Positions 1-7,933 of a stretch of DNA of 40,470 nucleotides are shown piece after piece. The notes beneath the pieces were generated by a model, which saw nothing but the letters and a program-made list of their open reading frames with translations, was not told the DNA's origin and made no database searches. The first letter of the stretch is position 1; each line of letters starts with the position of its first letter. This DNA comes from a virus. Where the stretch lies: the IMG/VR virus record IMGVR_UViG_3300046010_006281, positions 1 through 40,470 of that record. One strand, given 5' to 3'. The translations under genes were made by a program, and so were the position numbers.

Positions 1-455
1 TTGAAGAAAGCATTTCTTCACTTGATAACGCGATGGGAGTGCTGAAGGCATCGCGAAAGCCCCGCAAGCGAAAAGCAAAAAGTGCCGATGCCTTGGTGAA
101 GCGATTAAATTACTTGAGCAGAAGTGCAGAGATGGGTGTTGACTCTGCCCGTCCCGAGAGTATCATTGGGTCACAAGGATTGATCGTGTTCAACACCAAG
201 ACAAACAAGGCAACGGTATTCGTGGCAGCAGAGCCGAAGGCAGGGCTTTCGGTGAAGGGATCCACGATCATCGGCTACGACACGGACAAGTCCTTTGAGA
301 AGACTGTGCGCAAGCCCGAAGAGTTCGTGAAGAACGGTGGTGGTTGCCGCAAGACATTCTCATCCGCATTGCGTTATCTCAATGGGGTGAAGACAAAGGC
401 TGCTCCACCCACAGGTCGCGTAAACACCCATTGTCTCATCCTACAGGTACAGTAA
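1..455 (+). CDS. Unknown protein, 3' part of a gene cut by the window edge
   Basis: The reading frame is open from base 3 to the TAA at 453-455, so the real start probably lies upstream. An internal ATG at 33 would give 140 residues. The visible part begins with a very basic stretch (KASRKPRKRKAKSADALVKR) followed by a mixed alpha/beta-looking region and no membrane segment. I do not recognise the family. Its stop overlaps the ATG of the RNase H gene (TAATG), so the two are probably co-translated. This position beside rnh fits a replication or nucleic-acid-binding accessory protein, but that is only inference from the basic stretch and the neighbours. Confidence 0.75.
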   Translation, partial: EESISSLDNAMGVLKASRKPRKRKAKSADALVKRLNYLSRSAEMGVDSARPESIIGSQGLIVFNTKTNKATVFVAAEPKAGLSVKGSTIIGYDTDKSFEKTVRKPEEFVKNGGGCRKTFSSALRYLNGVKTKAAPPTGRVNTHCLILQVQ

Positions 456-1303
456 TGATTCTCGTTGACAACACACAAGTGATTCTCTCTTCCATTTTCG
501 CACACCAAAAGAACGTGGAGAGCGTTGACGAGGACATGATCCGTCACATGGTGCTGAACACGTACAGGATGTACCGTAAGAAGTTCGGCAAGGAGTACGG
601 CGAGTTGGTGATCTGTGAGGACGGCGGCGCATCGTGGCGGCGTGAGTTCTTCCCGCTGTACAAGGCAAACCGCCGAGCGGATCGCAAGGAAAATCAGGAG
701 CAGTGGGATCGGTTCTACTCCATCATCAACAACATTCGTGCAGAGGTAGCGGAGCATTTCCCGTATCGCTGCGTCCATGTCCCCAAGTGCGAGGCAGACG
801 ATGTGATTGCGTACTTGGTGAAGCGTTACGCGCAGAGCGAAAAGATCCTTATTCTCAGTGGGGACAAGGATTTTGGGCAACTCCACATTCACCCCAATGT
901 GAAGCAGTATTCGCCCATCCTCAAGAAGTTCGTGGAGATTGAGAACCCAAAGGAGTTTCTGCTGGAGCATATCGTCCGTGGAGACTCGTCCGATGGGGTT
1001 CCGAACATCCTTTCCGATGACGATTGCTTCATCACCGAGGACAAGCGACAGAAGCCTGTCACGAAGAAGCGGATGGAAGAGATTTTGGGAGAATACACGC
1101 AGAACGGACGGGTTAGTGACAAGCACGCTGCGAATTGGAACAGGAACAAGGTTCTCATTGATCTGCTCCATATTCCGCAGCAATACGAGGAGCGAATTGA
1201 AGTAGAGTGGAATAAGCCGTTTACCCCTTCACGCGGCAAGATTCTGAACTACATGATAGAGAAGGGACTACGCAACCTTATAGGAGACATCCAGGACTTT
1301 TAA
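455..1303 (+). CDS. rnh: T4-type RNase H, 5'-3' exonuclease (FEN-1 family)
   Basis: 282 residues from ATG 455, the start that overlaps the previous stop by one base. An ATG at 344 in the same frame would lie inside the previous gene and add an unrelated peptide. Family landmarks are the N-terminal metal site MILVDNTQVILSS, the acidic patch VICEDGGASWRRE followed by a basic helix (KANRRADRK), KCEADDVIAYL, and ILSGDKDFGQL. A C-terminal region GDSSDGVPNIL carries the conserved (S)DGVPN signature. In T4 this enzyme removes RNA primers and some adjacent DNA from lagging-strand fragments. It lies directly upstream of the clamp operon, with which it cooperates. Confidence 0.93.
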   Translation: MILVDNTQVILSSIFAHQKNVESVDEDMIRHMVLNTYRMYRKKFGKEYGELVICEDGGASWRREFFPLYKANRRADRKENQEQWDRFYSIINNIRAEVAEHFPYRCVHVPKCEADDVIAYLVKRYAQSEKILILSGDKDFGQLHIHPNVKQYSPILKKFVEIENPKEFLLEHIVRGDSSDGVPNILSDDDCFITEDKRQKPVTKKRMEEILGEYTQNGRVSDKHAANWNRNKVLIDLLHIPQQYEERIEVEWNKPFTPSRGKILNYMIEKGLRNLIGDIQDF

Positions 1304-1498
1304 ATGAACAACGACAGAGGCAGTTTCAACGATGGCTACGACCATCAGGACCGTGCAGCAAAGAAGGCTCGCAAGAACGTGGAGCGGAAGCACAAGAGCC
1401 GCCGCCGACACGATGCGAAGCAGGACTTGAAGCGTTTTGTGGACGATTACAATGCAGGAAAGCGAGATATTTACTATGGCGACGACGACAATGACTAA
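1304..1498 (+). CDS. Small charged hypothetical protein
   Basis: 64 residues, starting on the base after the rnh stop. It is extremely hydrophilic: a central Lys/Arg-rich stretch (AKKARKNVERKHKSRRRH) lies between acidic ends, finishing YYGDDDND. The composition suggests a nucleic-acid- or protein-binding peptide, possibly a transcription or replication accessory factor, but no known domain is recognised. It is not evidently the late co-activator gp33, because the hydrophobic C-terminal tail expected for that protein is absent. Its end overlaps the start of the sliding clamp gene, so it belongs to the same operon. Confidence 0.7.
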   Translation: MNNDRGSFNDGYDHQDRAAKKARKNVERKHKSRRRHDAKQDLKRFVDDYNAGKRDIYYGDDDND

Positions 1499-2186
1499 GC
1501 CCAGCACCATTACCCTCTCCAAGCGGACTCTTGACATCCTCAAGAATTTCGCAAGCATCAACGCAGGAATCATCGTGAATGCTGGCAACACCATCAACAC
1601 GATGGCAACCACGAAGAACATCATGGCAGAGGCACGTGTAGACGAGACATTCCCACGGGGGTTCTCCATCTACGATCTGAACAAGTTCATCGGTTCGGTG
1701 AGTCTGTTCAAGGATCCTCAGTTCGTGCTGGAGGACAACTACATTCTCATCAAGAGCGGCAAGTCCAACATCAAGTATTGGTATTGCGATCCCAAGTTGG
1801 TGGTTTCCACGAACAAGAAGATCACGATGCCTACGACGGTGGTGAAGTTTGACCTGTCTGCGAAGGATTTTGCGGAGGTGATGAAGGCAGCGTCCGTGCT
1901 TCAGGTGGCACACCTGTGCGTGTGCTCGTCCGAGGACGGGTCGCGCATTGAATTGACCGCGAAGGACATCACGGACAGGACTTCCAATACCTTCTCCGTG
2001 GATGTGGGCGAGAATGCTTCAGGTGCGTCATTTGAGTTCATCATTGACGTTGAGAACCTGAAGATCCTGCCTGGTGACTACTCTGTTGAGATTTCAGAGC
2101 GGGTGGTTTCGCAGTTCACGAACAAGAATGAACCCATTCAATATTGGATCGCGCTGAACGCCAACTCCACCTACGAGGCAGGATAA
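1476..2186 (+). CDS. 45: Sliding clamp, DNA polymerase processivity factor (gp45)
   Basis: About 236 residues, close to the 228 of T4 gp45. The N-terminal part (ITLSKRTLDILKNFASINAG) matches the T4 pattern LSKxTxxLLKNFAxINxGI almost position by position. The trimeric ring tethers polymerase 43 to DNA and in T4 also activates late transcription. Two starts are possible: ATG 1476 with a GCGAG-like site about 10 nt upstream, or ATG 1491, which overlaps the previous stop (ATGACTAA). I chose 1476. The 3' end overlaps by 16 bp the end of the convergent homing endonuclease gene. Confidence 0.93.
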   Translation: MATTTMTKPSTITLSKRTLDILKNFASINAGIIVNAGNTINTMATTKNIMAEARVDETFPRGFSIYDLNKFIGSVSLFKDPQFVLEDNYILIKSGKSNIKYWYCDPKLVVSTNKKITMPTTVVKFDLSAKDFAEVMKAASVLQVAHLCVCSSEDGSRIELTAKDITDRTSNTFSVDVGENASGASFEFIIDVENLKILPGDYSVEISERVVSQFTNKNEPIQYWIALNANSTYEAG

Positions 2187-2752
2187 ATGCGTTTTGGTCT
2201 GATCCTGAACCAAGATGGGTGATTTGGATTGTCCAATCTCTTCCTTACGCATTTTGGACATCCAATAGAACGGAAATAGTCTTCTGCTTGTTTTATGGAA
2301 TCAAATGTCATTCCTTCACAAGAGACAGGATACGAGTTTGCTCTGCTTATTTGCTTCTTCGTTTCTTCTGAAAGATGTTTGCCAAGCATTCCGTATGTGG
2401 CGTAGTCTTGTGGTTTTTTGGAAGAGTGGTATTTTTGCATACTGCTCAACCATTTTTCAGATTTTGACATATCGCCACCTTCACCGCCGTTTGTCATGTT
2501 GTATGTCGGTGACAGAAGTTTAATCCAATATTGTTCCCTTTTATTCAGGTCATCATCGGTGTTTATGTTTTCCTCAATCACGGTCAACAAAAACGCATTC
2601 TTTCCATGCTTTCGCATAGAGTTGTATAAGTGAGAAACGATACCCAACCGAGCATTTTTAAAATGACGATTGAGCCTCTTCTTTGGATCATTTTTTGTCT
2701 TACCAATGTAAGTTTCGTTGGTTATGTTATTTTTTATTTGATAGATAAACAT
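2171..2752 (-). CDS. GIY-YIG homing endonuclease
   Basis: 193 residues, the only gene on the minus strand. The GIY-YIG domain is at the N terminus: Y4-Q-I and Y15-I-G, catalytic Arg candidates R26/R29, and the downstream Glu E73 in KREQYWI. The middle holds a NUMOD3-like element (GKHLSEETKKQIS) and the C terminus a helix-turn-helix-like DNA-recognition repeat (SYPVSCEGMTFDSIKQAEDYF region). The layout resembles free-standing seg-type endonucleases of T-even phages, which cut alleles lacking the insertion. The gene is much more AT-rich than clamp and clamp-loader genes on either side, marking it as a late arrival. Expression must be separate from its neighbours. See the Shine-Dalgarno/hairpin entry for its odd start region. 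Confidence 0.93.
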   Translation of the reverse strand: MFIYQIKNNITNETYIGKTKNDPKKRLNRHFKNARLGIVSHLYNSMRKHGKNAFLLTVIEENINTDDDLNKREQYWIKLLSPTYNMTNGGEGGDMSKSEKWLSSMQKYHSSKKPQDYATYGMLGKHLSEETKKQISRANSYPVSCEGMTFDSIKQAEDYFRSIGCPKCVRKRLDNPNHPSWFRIRPKRIYPAS

Positions 2753-2782
2753 GGTAGTTAGTTGAAAACTATCGTCCCTCCT
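2753..2782 (-). promoter_or_regulatory. Distant Shine-Dalgarno with hairpin before the homing endonuclease
   Basis: Read on the minus strand, a perfect AGGAGGG (2776-2782) lies 23 nt before the ATG at 2752, too far for normal initiation. Between them TAGTT-TTC-AACTA can fold into a 5-bp hairpin. Folding it away leaves about 10 nt between the site and the start codon. A stem-loop that shortens the spacing is known for T4 gene 25. The stem here is AU-rich and weak, so function is inference. No in-frame start exists closer to the site because a TAA intervenes. Confidence 0.45.
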
Positions 2783-2789
2783 GTAATAT
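2762..2789 (+). promoter_or_regulatory. Candidate sigma70-type promoter for gene 44
   Basis: TTGAAA (2762-2767), a 16-bp spacer and TAATAT (2784-2789). The predicted start of transcription is around 2796-2797, which is the ATG of gene 44, so the message could be leaderless. No Shine-Dalgarno precedes that ATG. An independent promoter makes sense here because the antisense endonuclease separates gene 44 from the clamp gene. A second -10-like TATACT lies at 2791-2796. The match is moderate. Confidence 0.4.
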
Positions 2790-2796
2790 GTATACT

Positions 2797-3750
2797 ATGA
2801 ACATTACTACACAAACAATCGGACTTTGGACGGAGAAATACAGACCGCAAAAAGTGGCAGACTGTATTCTGCCGCAGGATACGCATGAAACGTTCATGCA
2901 GATGGTCGGGCGTGGCGAGCCGCAGAACCTCCTACTTAGCGGAGGGGCAGGCTGCGGAAAGACTTCTGTTGCGCGAGCACTGTGCAATGACTTGGGCTGC
3001 GACTACATTGTGGTCAACTGCTCCGAGGACGGCAACATTGACACGCTACGAACACGGATCCGAAACTTTGCGTCCACCGTGTCACTCACGGAGGGCGTGA
3101 AGAAGGTGGTGATATTGGACGAGTTTGACTATTCAAATGCTCAGTCCACTCAACCCGCCCTTCGCGGTTTCATTGAGGAGTTTGCGGACAACTGCCGCTT
3201 CATCCTCACGTGCAACTTCAAGAATCGCATCATTGAGCCGCTGCACTCACGATGCACGTGCATTGACTTCCGCATCCCCAACAAGCAGAAGCCGCAGATG
3301 GCAGCAAAGTTCTTGCAGCGTGCAGAGGACATCCTGAAGGCAGAGGGGATCGCTTACGAGCAGAAGGTGGTTGCGGAACTGATCACCAAGCACTTCCCTG
3401 ATTTCCGCCGCACCCTGAACGAGTTGCAGCGGTATTCGGTGAACGGGAAGATTGATGTGGGCATCCTACAGAGCATGGGGGATGTGCAGATCAAGGCATT
3501 GGTGAAGGCAATGAAGGGCAAGGATTTCCCGTCTGTGCGGAAGTGGGTGGTGGACAACTTGGACAACGATCAGACCCGCATCTACCGTTCCATCTACGAT
3601 TGCCTGTACGAGAACTTGGACGGCGCGTCCATCCCACAGGCAATCCTTATCCTTGCGGACTACCAATACAAGGCAGCGTTTGCGGCAGATCCGGAGATCA
3701 ACCTGACCGCGTGTGTGGTCCAGTTGATGATGGAGGTAAAGTTCAAGTGA
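2797..3750 (+). CDS. 44: Clamp loader large subunit, AAA+ ATPase (gp44)
   Basis: 317 residues from ATG 2797 (ATG 2788 would add MYT). EKYRPQKVADCILP matches the T4 gp44 N terminus. Walker A GGAGCGKT is at residues 49-56, Walker B ILDEFD ends at 111, and the SRC motif with the arginine finger is at R152. The C-terminal collar domain follows to the end, including the pentamer-forming region. Four gp44 plus one gp62 open the gp45 clamp and load it on primer-template junctions using ATP. The stop overlaps the GTG of gene 62. No ribosome-binding site is visible before the start. Confidence 0.95.
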   Translation: MNITTQTIGLWTEKYRPQKVADCILPQDTHETFMQMVGRGEPQNLLLSGGAGCGKTSVARALCNDLGCDYIVVNCSEDGNIDTLRTRIRNFASTVSLTEGVKKVVILDEFDYSNAQSTQPALRGFIEEFADNCRFILTCNFKNRIIEPLHSRCTCIDFRIPNKQKPQMAAKFLQRAEDILKAEGIAYEQKVVAELITKHFPDFRRTLNELQRYSVNGKIDVGILQSMGDVQIKALVKAMKGKDFPSVRKWVVDNLDNDQTRIYRSIYDCLYENLDGASIPQAILILADYQYKAAFAADPEINLTACVVQLMMEVKFK

Positions 3751-4136
3751 CCTACGGGCTGTCTGATTATTTGAATGCCATCAACGTGAGCAAGGAACCC
3801 CTAATGGACGAGAGCGAGGGGTATGCGAAGCAGTCGTATCCTCCGTTCGTGGTGACGCGGTGCCTGTCGTATTTCCCCGACACCCTGTTCATGGTGAACG
3901 AGATGAACACCCGACCCCACACCGATTCAAAAATGCACTTTGACTTCCTACGTCACGCAGTGCGCCCACGGAAGCGGTTCTCCAAGTGGCTGAAGCGGGA
4001 GGAGGACGAGCGTGTGGGTGCGTTGGTGGAGTATTACGGCATATCGTCCCGCAAGGCACGGGAGGCATTACGAGTCTTGACCGAAGAGGAGATTGGGGAG
4101 ATAGTGAAGGCTACCTTCAAGGGTGGAAAGCAGTAA
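3747..4136 (+). CDS. 62: Clamp loader small subunit (gp62)
   Basis: 129 residues starting at GTG 3747, which overlaps the gene 44 stop (GTGA). The frame is open further upstream, but that part is a shadow of gene 44. Position between 44 and regA and the sequence TYGLSDYLNAINVSK followed by a Lys/Arg-rich helical C terminus fit the gp62 family. It is clearly shorter than T4 gp62 (187 residues). It is the non-ATPase subunit that completes the gp44/62 complex, and its dependence on translation of 44 helps fix the stoichiometry. Confidence 0.85.
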   Translation: MTYGLSDYLNAINVSKEPLMDESEGYAKQSYPPFVVTRCLSYFPDTLFMVNEMNTRPHTDSKMHFDFLRHAVRPRKRFSKWLKREEDERVGALVEYYGISSRKAREALRVLTEEEIGEIVKATFKGGKQ

Positions 4137-4139
4137 ATA

Positions 4140-4147
4140 TCTAAATA
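4140..4147 (+). promoter_or_regulatory. Possible late-type promoter octamer
   Basis: TCTAAATA differs at one base from the T4 late consensus TATAAATA and sits in the short gap before regA, 39 nt upstream of its ATG. RegA is an early product in T4, so this could be chance or could give late expression of regA and the sugar genes downstream. Confidence 0.3.
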
Positions 4148-4186
4148 GTTCCGTGTCTATTCGGTATTAACAGGAGTGACCATAGC

Positions 4187-4621
4187 ATGGAACAAAACGA
4201 ACGCTACATTGACCTTGAGGTGCATGATCTCCTTGAGGTTACACTGCAAAAACCCGATGACTTCCTGAAGGTTCGCGAAACACTTACCCGTATCGGTGTG
4301 TCTTCACGAACAGAAAAGAAACTGTGGCAATCGTGCCACATCCTGCACAAGCGCGGCAAGTATTACATTGTGCACTTCAAAGAAATGTTTGCACTAGATG
4401 ATCTACCCACATCCATCAACTCCGAGGACATTGGACGGCGCAATACCGTTGCGTGTCTGCTGGAGGAGTGGGGGCTGCTGAAAGTGGTGGACAAGAACAA
4501 GGCTATTGAAAAGGTTCCCCTGAACAAAATAAAGATTCTTCCCTACAAGGAAAAGAACGAGTGGGAACTGTGCCCTAAATACCACATAGGACGGTCAAAG
4601 AAAGACATGAAACCAGAGTGA
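4187..4621 (+). CDS. regA: RegA translational repressor of early genes
   Basis: 144 residues from ATG 4187, with AGGAG at 4172-4176 as ribosome-binding site. The stretch GKYYIVHFKEMFALD and preceding QSCHILHKR are nearly identical to T4 RegA (GKYYIVHFKEM, QSCHILQK), and the region RRNTVACLLEEWGLL matches RRNSIAWLLEDWGL. RegA binds the start regions of many early mRNAs, including clamp and clamp-loader messages, and blocks their translation. The protein has a slightly extended N terminus (MEQNERYIDLEVHD) relative to T4. In T4 the next gene is 43; here the sugar cluster follows instead. Confidence 0.97.
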   Translation: MEQNERYIDLEVHDLLEVTLQKPDDFLKVRETLTRIGVSSRTEKKLWQSCHILHKRGKYYIVHFKEMFALDDLPTSINSEDIGRRNTVACLLEEWGLLKVVDKNKAIEKVPLNKIKILPYKEKNEWELCPKYHIGRSKKDMKPE

Positions 4622-4636
4622 CAACGGAGATTCATT

Positions 4637-5344
4637 ATGAGCAGACTTGTGATCAAGTTCCCCACGCGGAACCGACCTGAAAAGTTCAAGACAGTGTTCA
4701 CGCGATACCTCACCTTCCTTAGCGGACGGCACGATACTCAATTCGTGATCACGATGGACACCGATGATCCCACCATGAACAACGACGAGATGCGTCAGTG
4801 GTTGGATACCCGTGCGAAGAATGCCCACATCACCTACCACTACGGTGAGTCCAAGACGAAGATTGAGGCTTGCAACGCGGACTTGGAGGGCGTGGACGGC
4901 GATGTCCTGATGCTCGCGTCCGATGACATGGTGCCTGTGCAGATGGGCTACGACGAGATCGTGTTCGGATGCTTTGGGCAGGCATTCCCTGATTACGATG
5001 GTGCGATCAAGTTCTGGGACGGACTGCGCCCGAAGGAAGATATGCTCATGACTCTTACGGTGATGGGGTTTCCCCTCTACCGCAAGTTCGGCTACATCTA
5101 CCACCCGTCATACAAGTCTCTGTATTGCGACAACGAGCAGACGCAGGTGTGTGCTGCCCTGAAGAAACTGGTGCGCTGCGATATGTGCATCATTCAGCAC
5201 CAGTGGAGCGGCGAGCCGTGGGATGAACTCCATGCTCGCAACGAGAACCGTGAAATGTATGGAGTAGACGGTGAGAACTTCAAGTCTCGCTCTGCTCGCA
5301 AGTTTGACATGGAGGAAATGTTCAATGCCAGTGCCAGCCGATGA
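4637..5344 (+). CDS. Glycosyltransferase-like protein, GT-A fold
   Basis: 235 residues. The start MSRLVIKFPTRNRPEKF is the beta-strand plus PTRNRP pattern typical of GT-A transferases. VLMLASDDMVPV contains the acidic metal/nucleotide-sugar motif. There is no membrane segment, so it is presumably cytoplasmic. It is preceded by GGAG at good distance and begins the sugar cluster directly after regA. Base composition still resembles the replication genes. Donor and acceptor cannot be told. A DNA-modifying role cannot be excluded, but no HMC-synthesis gene is present in the window. Confidence 0.75.
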   Translation: MSRLVIKFPTRNRPEKFKTVFTRYLTFLSGRHDTQFVITMDTDDPTMNNDEMRQWLDTRAKNAHITYHYGESKTKIEACNADLEGVDGDVLMLASDDMVPVQMGYDEIVFGCFGQAFPDYDGAIKFWDGLRPKEDMLMTLTVMGFPLYRKFGYIYHPSYKSLYCDNEQTQVCAALKKLVRCDMCIIQHQWSGEPWDELHARNENREMYGVDGENFKSRSARKFDMEEMFNASASR

Positions 5345-5966
5345 AATCAAGTTCAGCATTCTCATACTGTCCATTCCGTCCCGCATCAAGTCACTGACCG
5401 CTGCGGTAGAGCAGTTGCAGGCACAAGCCGATGGGACAGGACAACCGAAGTCTGTTGAGGTTCTTGTCCTCTTGGACAACCGCTCCAAGAGCATCTCAGA
5501 AAAGCGAAACGACCTGTTGGGCATTGCCCGTGGCAAGTATGTGGCATTCCTTGATGATGACGACGCGATCAGCAAGGATTACATGGAGAAGATCCTGAAG
5601 GCAATAGACGAGCATGACGGAGTGGACTGCATTACCTTCAACCAATGGTGCAGCCTGGATGGTGAGCCAATGGATGTGGAGTTTGGGGTCGGCAATCCTC
5701 ACGGGCAGTTGTGGCGCGACGAGGACGGATTCCTTGGAGACATCAAGCGACCACCCTACCATATGTGCGTGTGGCGGCGTGAGATTGCGCAGAGCGAGCC
5801 ATTCCGTCCCGTGTACGGCGCGAACGGGCAGTCCAGCGAGGACATTGATTGGCTACTGCGCCTGTATCCAAAGGTTCAAACGGAGCATCACATTCCCGAT
5901 GCCCTACACGGATACATCTACAGTTCGCAGACCACTACCTCCCTTGTCCCACAGGACCAGCAGTGA
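5325..5966 (+). CDS. Family 2-type glycosyltransferase
   Basis: 213 residues from ATG 5325, overlapping the previous gene by 20 nt. The in-frame extension upstream is a shadow. FSILILSIPSRIKSL is followed by VEVLVLLDNRSKSISEKRNDLL and then the acidic motif KYVAFLDDDDAI, the classic GT2 layout. DIDWLLRLYP near residues 175-185 resembles the conserved acid (ED/DxxW) of these enzymes. Soluble, no transmembrane helix. Donor and acceptor unknown. Its stop overlaps the GTG of the next gene. Confidence 0.85.
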   Translation: MPVPADEIKFSILILSIPSRIKSLTAAVEQLQAQADGTGQPKSVEVLVLLDNRSKSISEKRNDLLGIARGKYVAFLDDDDAISKDYMEKILKAIDEHDGVDCITFNQWCSLDGEPMDVEFGVGNPHGQLWRDEDGFLGDIKRPPYHMCVWRREIAQSEPFRPVYGANGQSSEDIDWLLRLYPKVQTEHHIPDALHGYIYSSQTTTSLVPQDQQ

Positions 5967-6664
5967 AAGCAATCTGCTATAGTCTGTGGGGAGACAATCC
6001 CACATACACAATTGGTGCCGTAAAAAATGCAGATGGAGCAGCGATTCTGTTTCCTGATTGGACTTGCATTTTTTACTGTTTTCAATCTGTCCCACTCACC
6101 ATTATTGAAGAATTGAAATCTCGTTCAAATGTACTTGTGCGGATGGTGGACAGAGAGTACAGTCCTTCTGACAGCAGGGGAATGTTTAACCGATTCCTGC
6201 CTGCTGATGAGGATGGAGTAGAGTACATGATGAGCCGAGACACCGATTCACGACTATCCGAACGAGAGCGCCTCGCTGTTGATGAGTGGCTGCGGAGTGG
6301 AGCGGATCTGCACATCATGCGCGACCATCCGTATCACGGTGTTCCCATGCTTGGGGGTATGTGGGGAGTGAAGGGTGGAAGGCTGAAGGGAATAGCCCAA
6401 GCGATGCAGGACTTCAAGCCTACGGAAAACAAGGGTCAAGATCAGGCATTCCTGTGGGGATGGATTTGGGAGAAGGCAAAGACGGGACAACTTTCCGTCT
6501 GTGCACACGATCAGTTCTTTCAGAAGGTTCCATTTCCTGTGGGTGCAAAGCGCGGAGCAGAGAACGGCGGCGTATGGTTTGTGGGGCAGTGCTTTGACGA
6601 GAACGATGTGTTCAACAGTCAGAGCGATGTTGATGTACTACTCGGGAGTAATGCAAATGTATAG
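5963..6664 (+). CDS. Putative glycosyltransferase or sugar-processing protein
   Basis: 233 residues from GTG 5963 (GTGA overlap with the previous stop). The start VKAICYSLWGDNPTYTIGAV and the motif MSRDTDSRLSERE (DxD-like), then DHPYHGVPMLGGMWGVKGG, resemble proteins in bacterial polysaccharide loci that adopt a GT-A-like fold. Exact family not recognised. The context of glycosyltransferases before and a methyltransferase after supports a sugar role. Confidence 0.65.
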   Translation: MKAICYSLWGDNPTYTIGAVKNADGAAILFPDWTCIFYCFQSVPLTIIEELKSRSNVLVRMVDREYSPSDSRGMFNRFLPADEDGVEYMMSRDTDSRLSERERLAVDEWLRSGADLHIMRDHPYHGVPMLGGMWGVKGGRLKGIAQAMQDFKPTENKGQDQAFLWGWIWEKAKTGQLSVCAHDQFFQKVPFPVGAKRGAENGGVWFVGQCFDENDVFNSQSDVDVLLGSNANV

Positions 6665-7292
6665 ATCAGAATTTCCTTATACCGATCCTTTGTTCACAAA
6701 GTTTATCAACAAGCCGATCAGAACTATTGTTGAATTAGGATGTAATAGATTTCAATACACATATGACCTTCTTGAAAAGTATAATCCAACCACTCTATAT
6801 GCTTTTGAGGCTCATCCAAAATGCTATGAACACTGCATCAATTCCACAACAGACAACAGAATACAATTCGTTCCCAAAGCCGTTTGTTCCTATGATGGCA
6901 CTACTAATTTCTACGGTCTTGGTTTCACGGATGATACAACTTGCTCGTCAGTATATGAGAGACAACATTTGGCTGAACTACAAGAATCAGCCATAACGGT
7001 TGAATGCACCAGACTAGACACATTCTTCAAGGGTAAATCCGACACGAAAATAGATCTACTGTGTATGGATATTCAAGGATCCGAGTTGGACGCAATGATT
7101 AGTCTAGGAACTATGATACAGGATGTTCAGTACATAATATTAGAAATGCCCAACCGAGGAATGAATGTTCATAAGAATTGTCCAAACCACGAAGATTACA
7201 TTCTGTTTTTCATGAAGAATGGCTTTGATGTTTTGGGTTCTATATGGGAGAATGATTGGGAAAATAATGTGTTAGTAGGAAGAGTGCCATGA
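6657..7292 (+). CDS. FkbM-type SAM-dependent methyltransferase
   Basis: 211 residues from ATG 6657, chosen because GGGAG at 6644-6648 is well spaced from it but too close to ATG 6651. The SAM-binding motif is VELGCNRFQYT, followed by the acidic LYAFEAHPKCYE, VPKAVCSYDG, and the FkbM signature LDTFF then IDLLCMDIQGSELDAM. FkbM enzymes O-methylate sugars or other small acceptors, so this probably caps or decorates a glycan. From here to about 10.5 kb the DNA is distinctly more AT-rich than the replication genes. Confidence 0.88.
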   Translation: MYRSEFPYTDPLFTKFINKPIRTIVELGCNRFQYTYDLLEKYNPTTLYAFEAHPKCYEHCINSTTDNRIQFVPKAVCSYDGTTNFYGLGFTDDTTCSSVYERQHLAELQESAITVECTRLDTFFKGKSDTKIDLLCMDIQGSELDAMISLGTMIQDVQYIILEMPNRGMNVHKNCPNHEDYILFFMKNGFDVLGSIWENDWENNVLVGRVP

Positions 7293-7930
7293 AAACTGCT
7301 ATCGTGATTTCGGGAGAACCCAGAACATTCACGGATTGCTATCCATCTCTTGATGCTTGCATTTTGTCAAAAAACAAGTGTGATATTTTCTTACATCTAT
7401 ACGAAGACGAAAACACTTCTGATGTATTGAAAGTGCTATCGCCAAAGATATGGTTGATTGAGAAAAAAAAAGAAGTGGCATTTGATGTTCCATCCATTTG
7501 CGAGACAAACAAACCACCAGAAGTAAGTGCCTTCTCAACCATGTGTCAATGGAGAAACATTCAAAAAGCATTTGGTCTTATTGATGACTACTATGATTGC
7601 GTATTGAAAACTCGTTATGATATCAAGTACACCAATCCACTGATTCTTGAAAAATACAATATGGACTGTCTTAATGTGCCTATAGGTGGAGATTGGAGAG
7701 GTGGACTGTTTGATATGCTTGCGTTTGGTTCTTTGCGATTGATGAAAAACTATTGTTGTCTTTTTGATAGAATTCAACAATATTGCGAATCGGGAGTTCC
7801 TTGTCATTCCGAAACACTCAACAGATTCAATAACAGAAATGCTCTTATCCATCGGTTTGACTACACTGTGCTACTAAGAAGGCAATTTGATCGCGGATAC
7901 ATAGAAGACAGAGTGTTTACCTTGAGGTGA
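7289..7930 (+). CDS. Capsule-locus type protein, possible glycosyltransferase
   Basis: 213 residues, ATGA overlap with the methyltransferase. MKTAIVISGEPRTF followed by YPSLDACIL and CDIFLHLYEDE is the recognisable start of a family common in bacterial capsule and LPS loci. DCVLKTRYDIKYTNP carries the conserved RxD motif. Fold resembles GT-A transferases. No signal peptide. Activity is not established from sequence, and the assignment rests on family resemblance and on the neighbours. AT-rich. Confidence 0.7.
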   Translation: MKTAIVISGEPRTFTDCYPSLDACILSKNKCDIFLHLYEDENTSDVLKVLSPKIWLIEKKKEVAFDVPSICETNKPPEVSAFSTMCQWRNIQKAFGLIDDYYDCVLKTRYDIKYTNPLILEKYNMDCLNVPIGGDWRGGLFDMLAFGSLRLMKNYCCLFDRIQQYCESGVPCHSETLNRFNNRNALIHRFDYTVLLRRQFDRGYIEDRVFTLR

Positions 7931-7933
7931 TTC

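Noticed and set aside
374-1183. 269-codon minus-strand frame opposite rnh
   Set aside because: Composition follows the reverse of the rnh codons; rnh carries all family motifs.
3543-3746. Upstream extension of gp62
   Set aside because: The extra residues are a frame shadow of gene 44; GTG 3747 overlapping its stop gives the family-like start.
4637-5966. Glycosyltransferases read as DNA alpha/beta-glucosyltransferases
   Set aside because: No similarity to T4 Agt/Bgt and no HMC synthesis gene in the window; generic GT-A features only.
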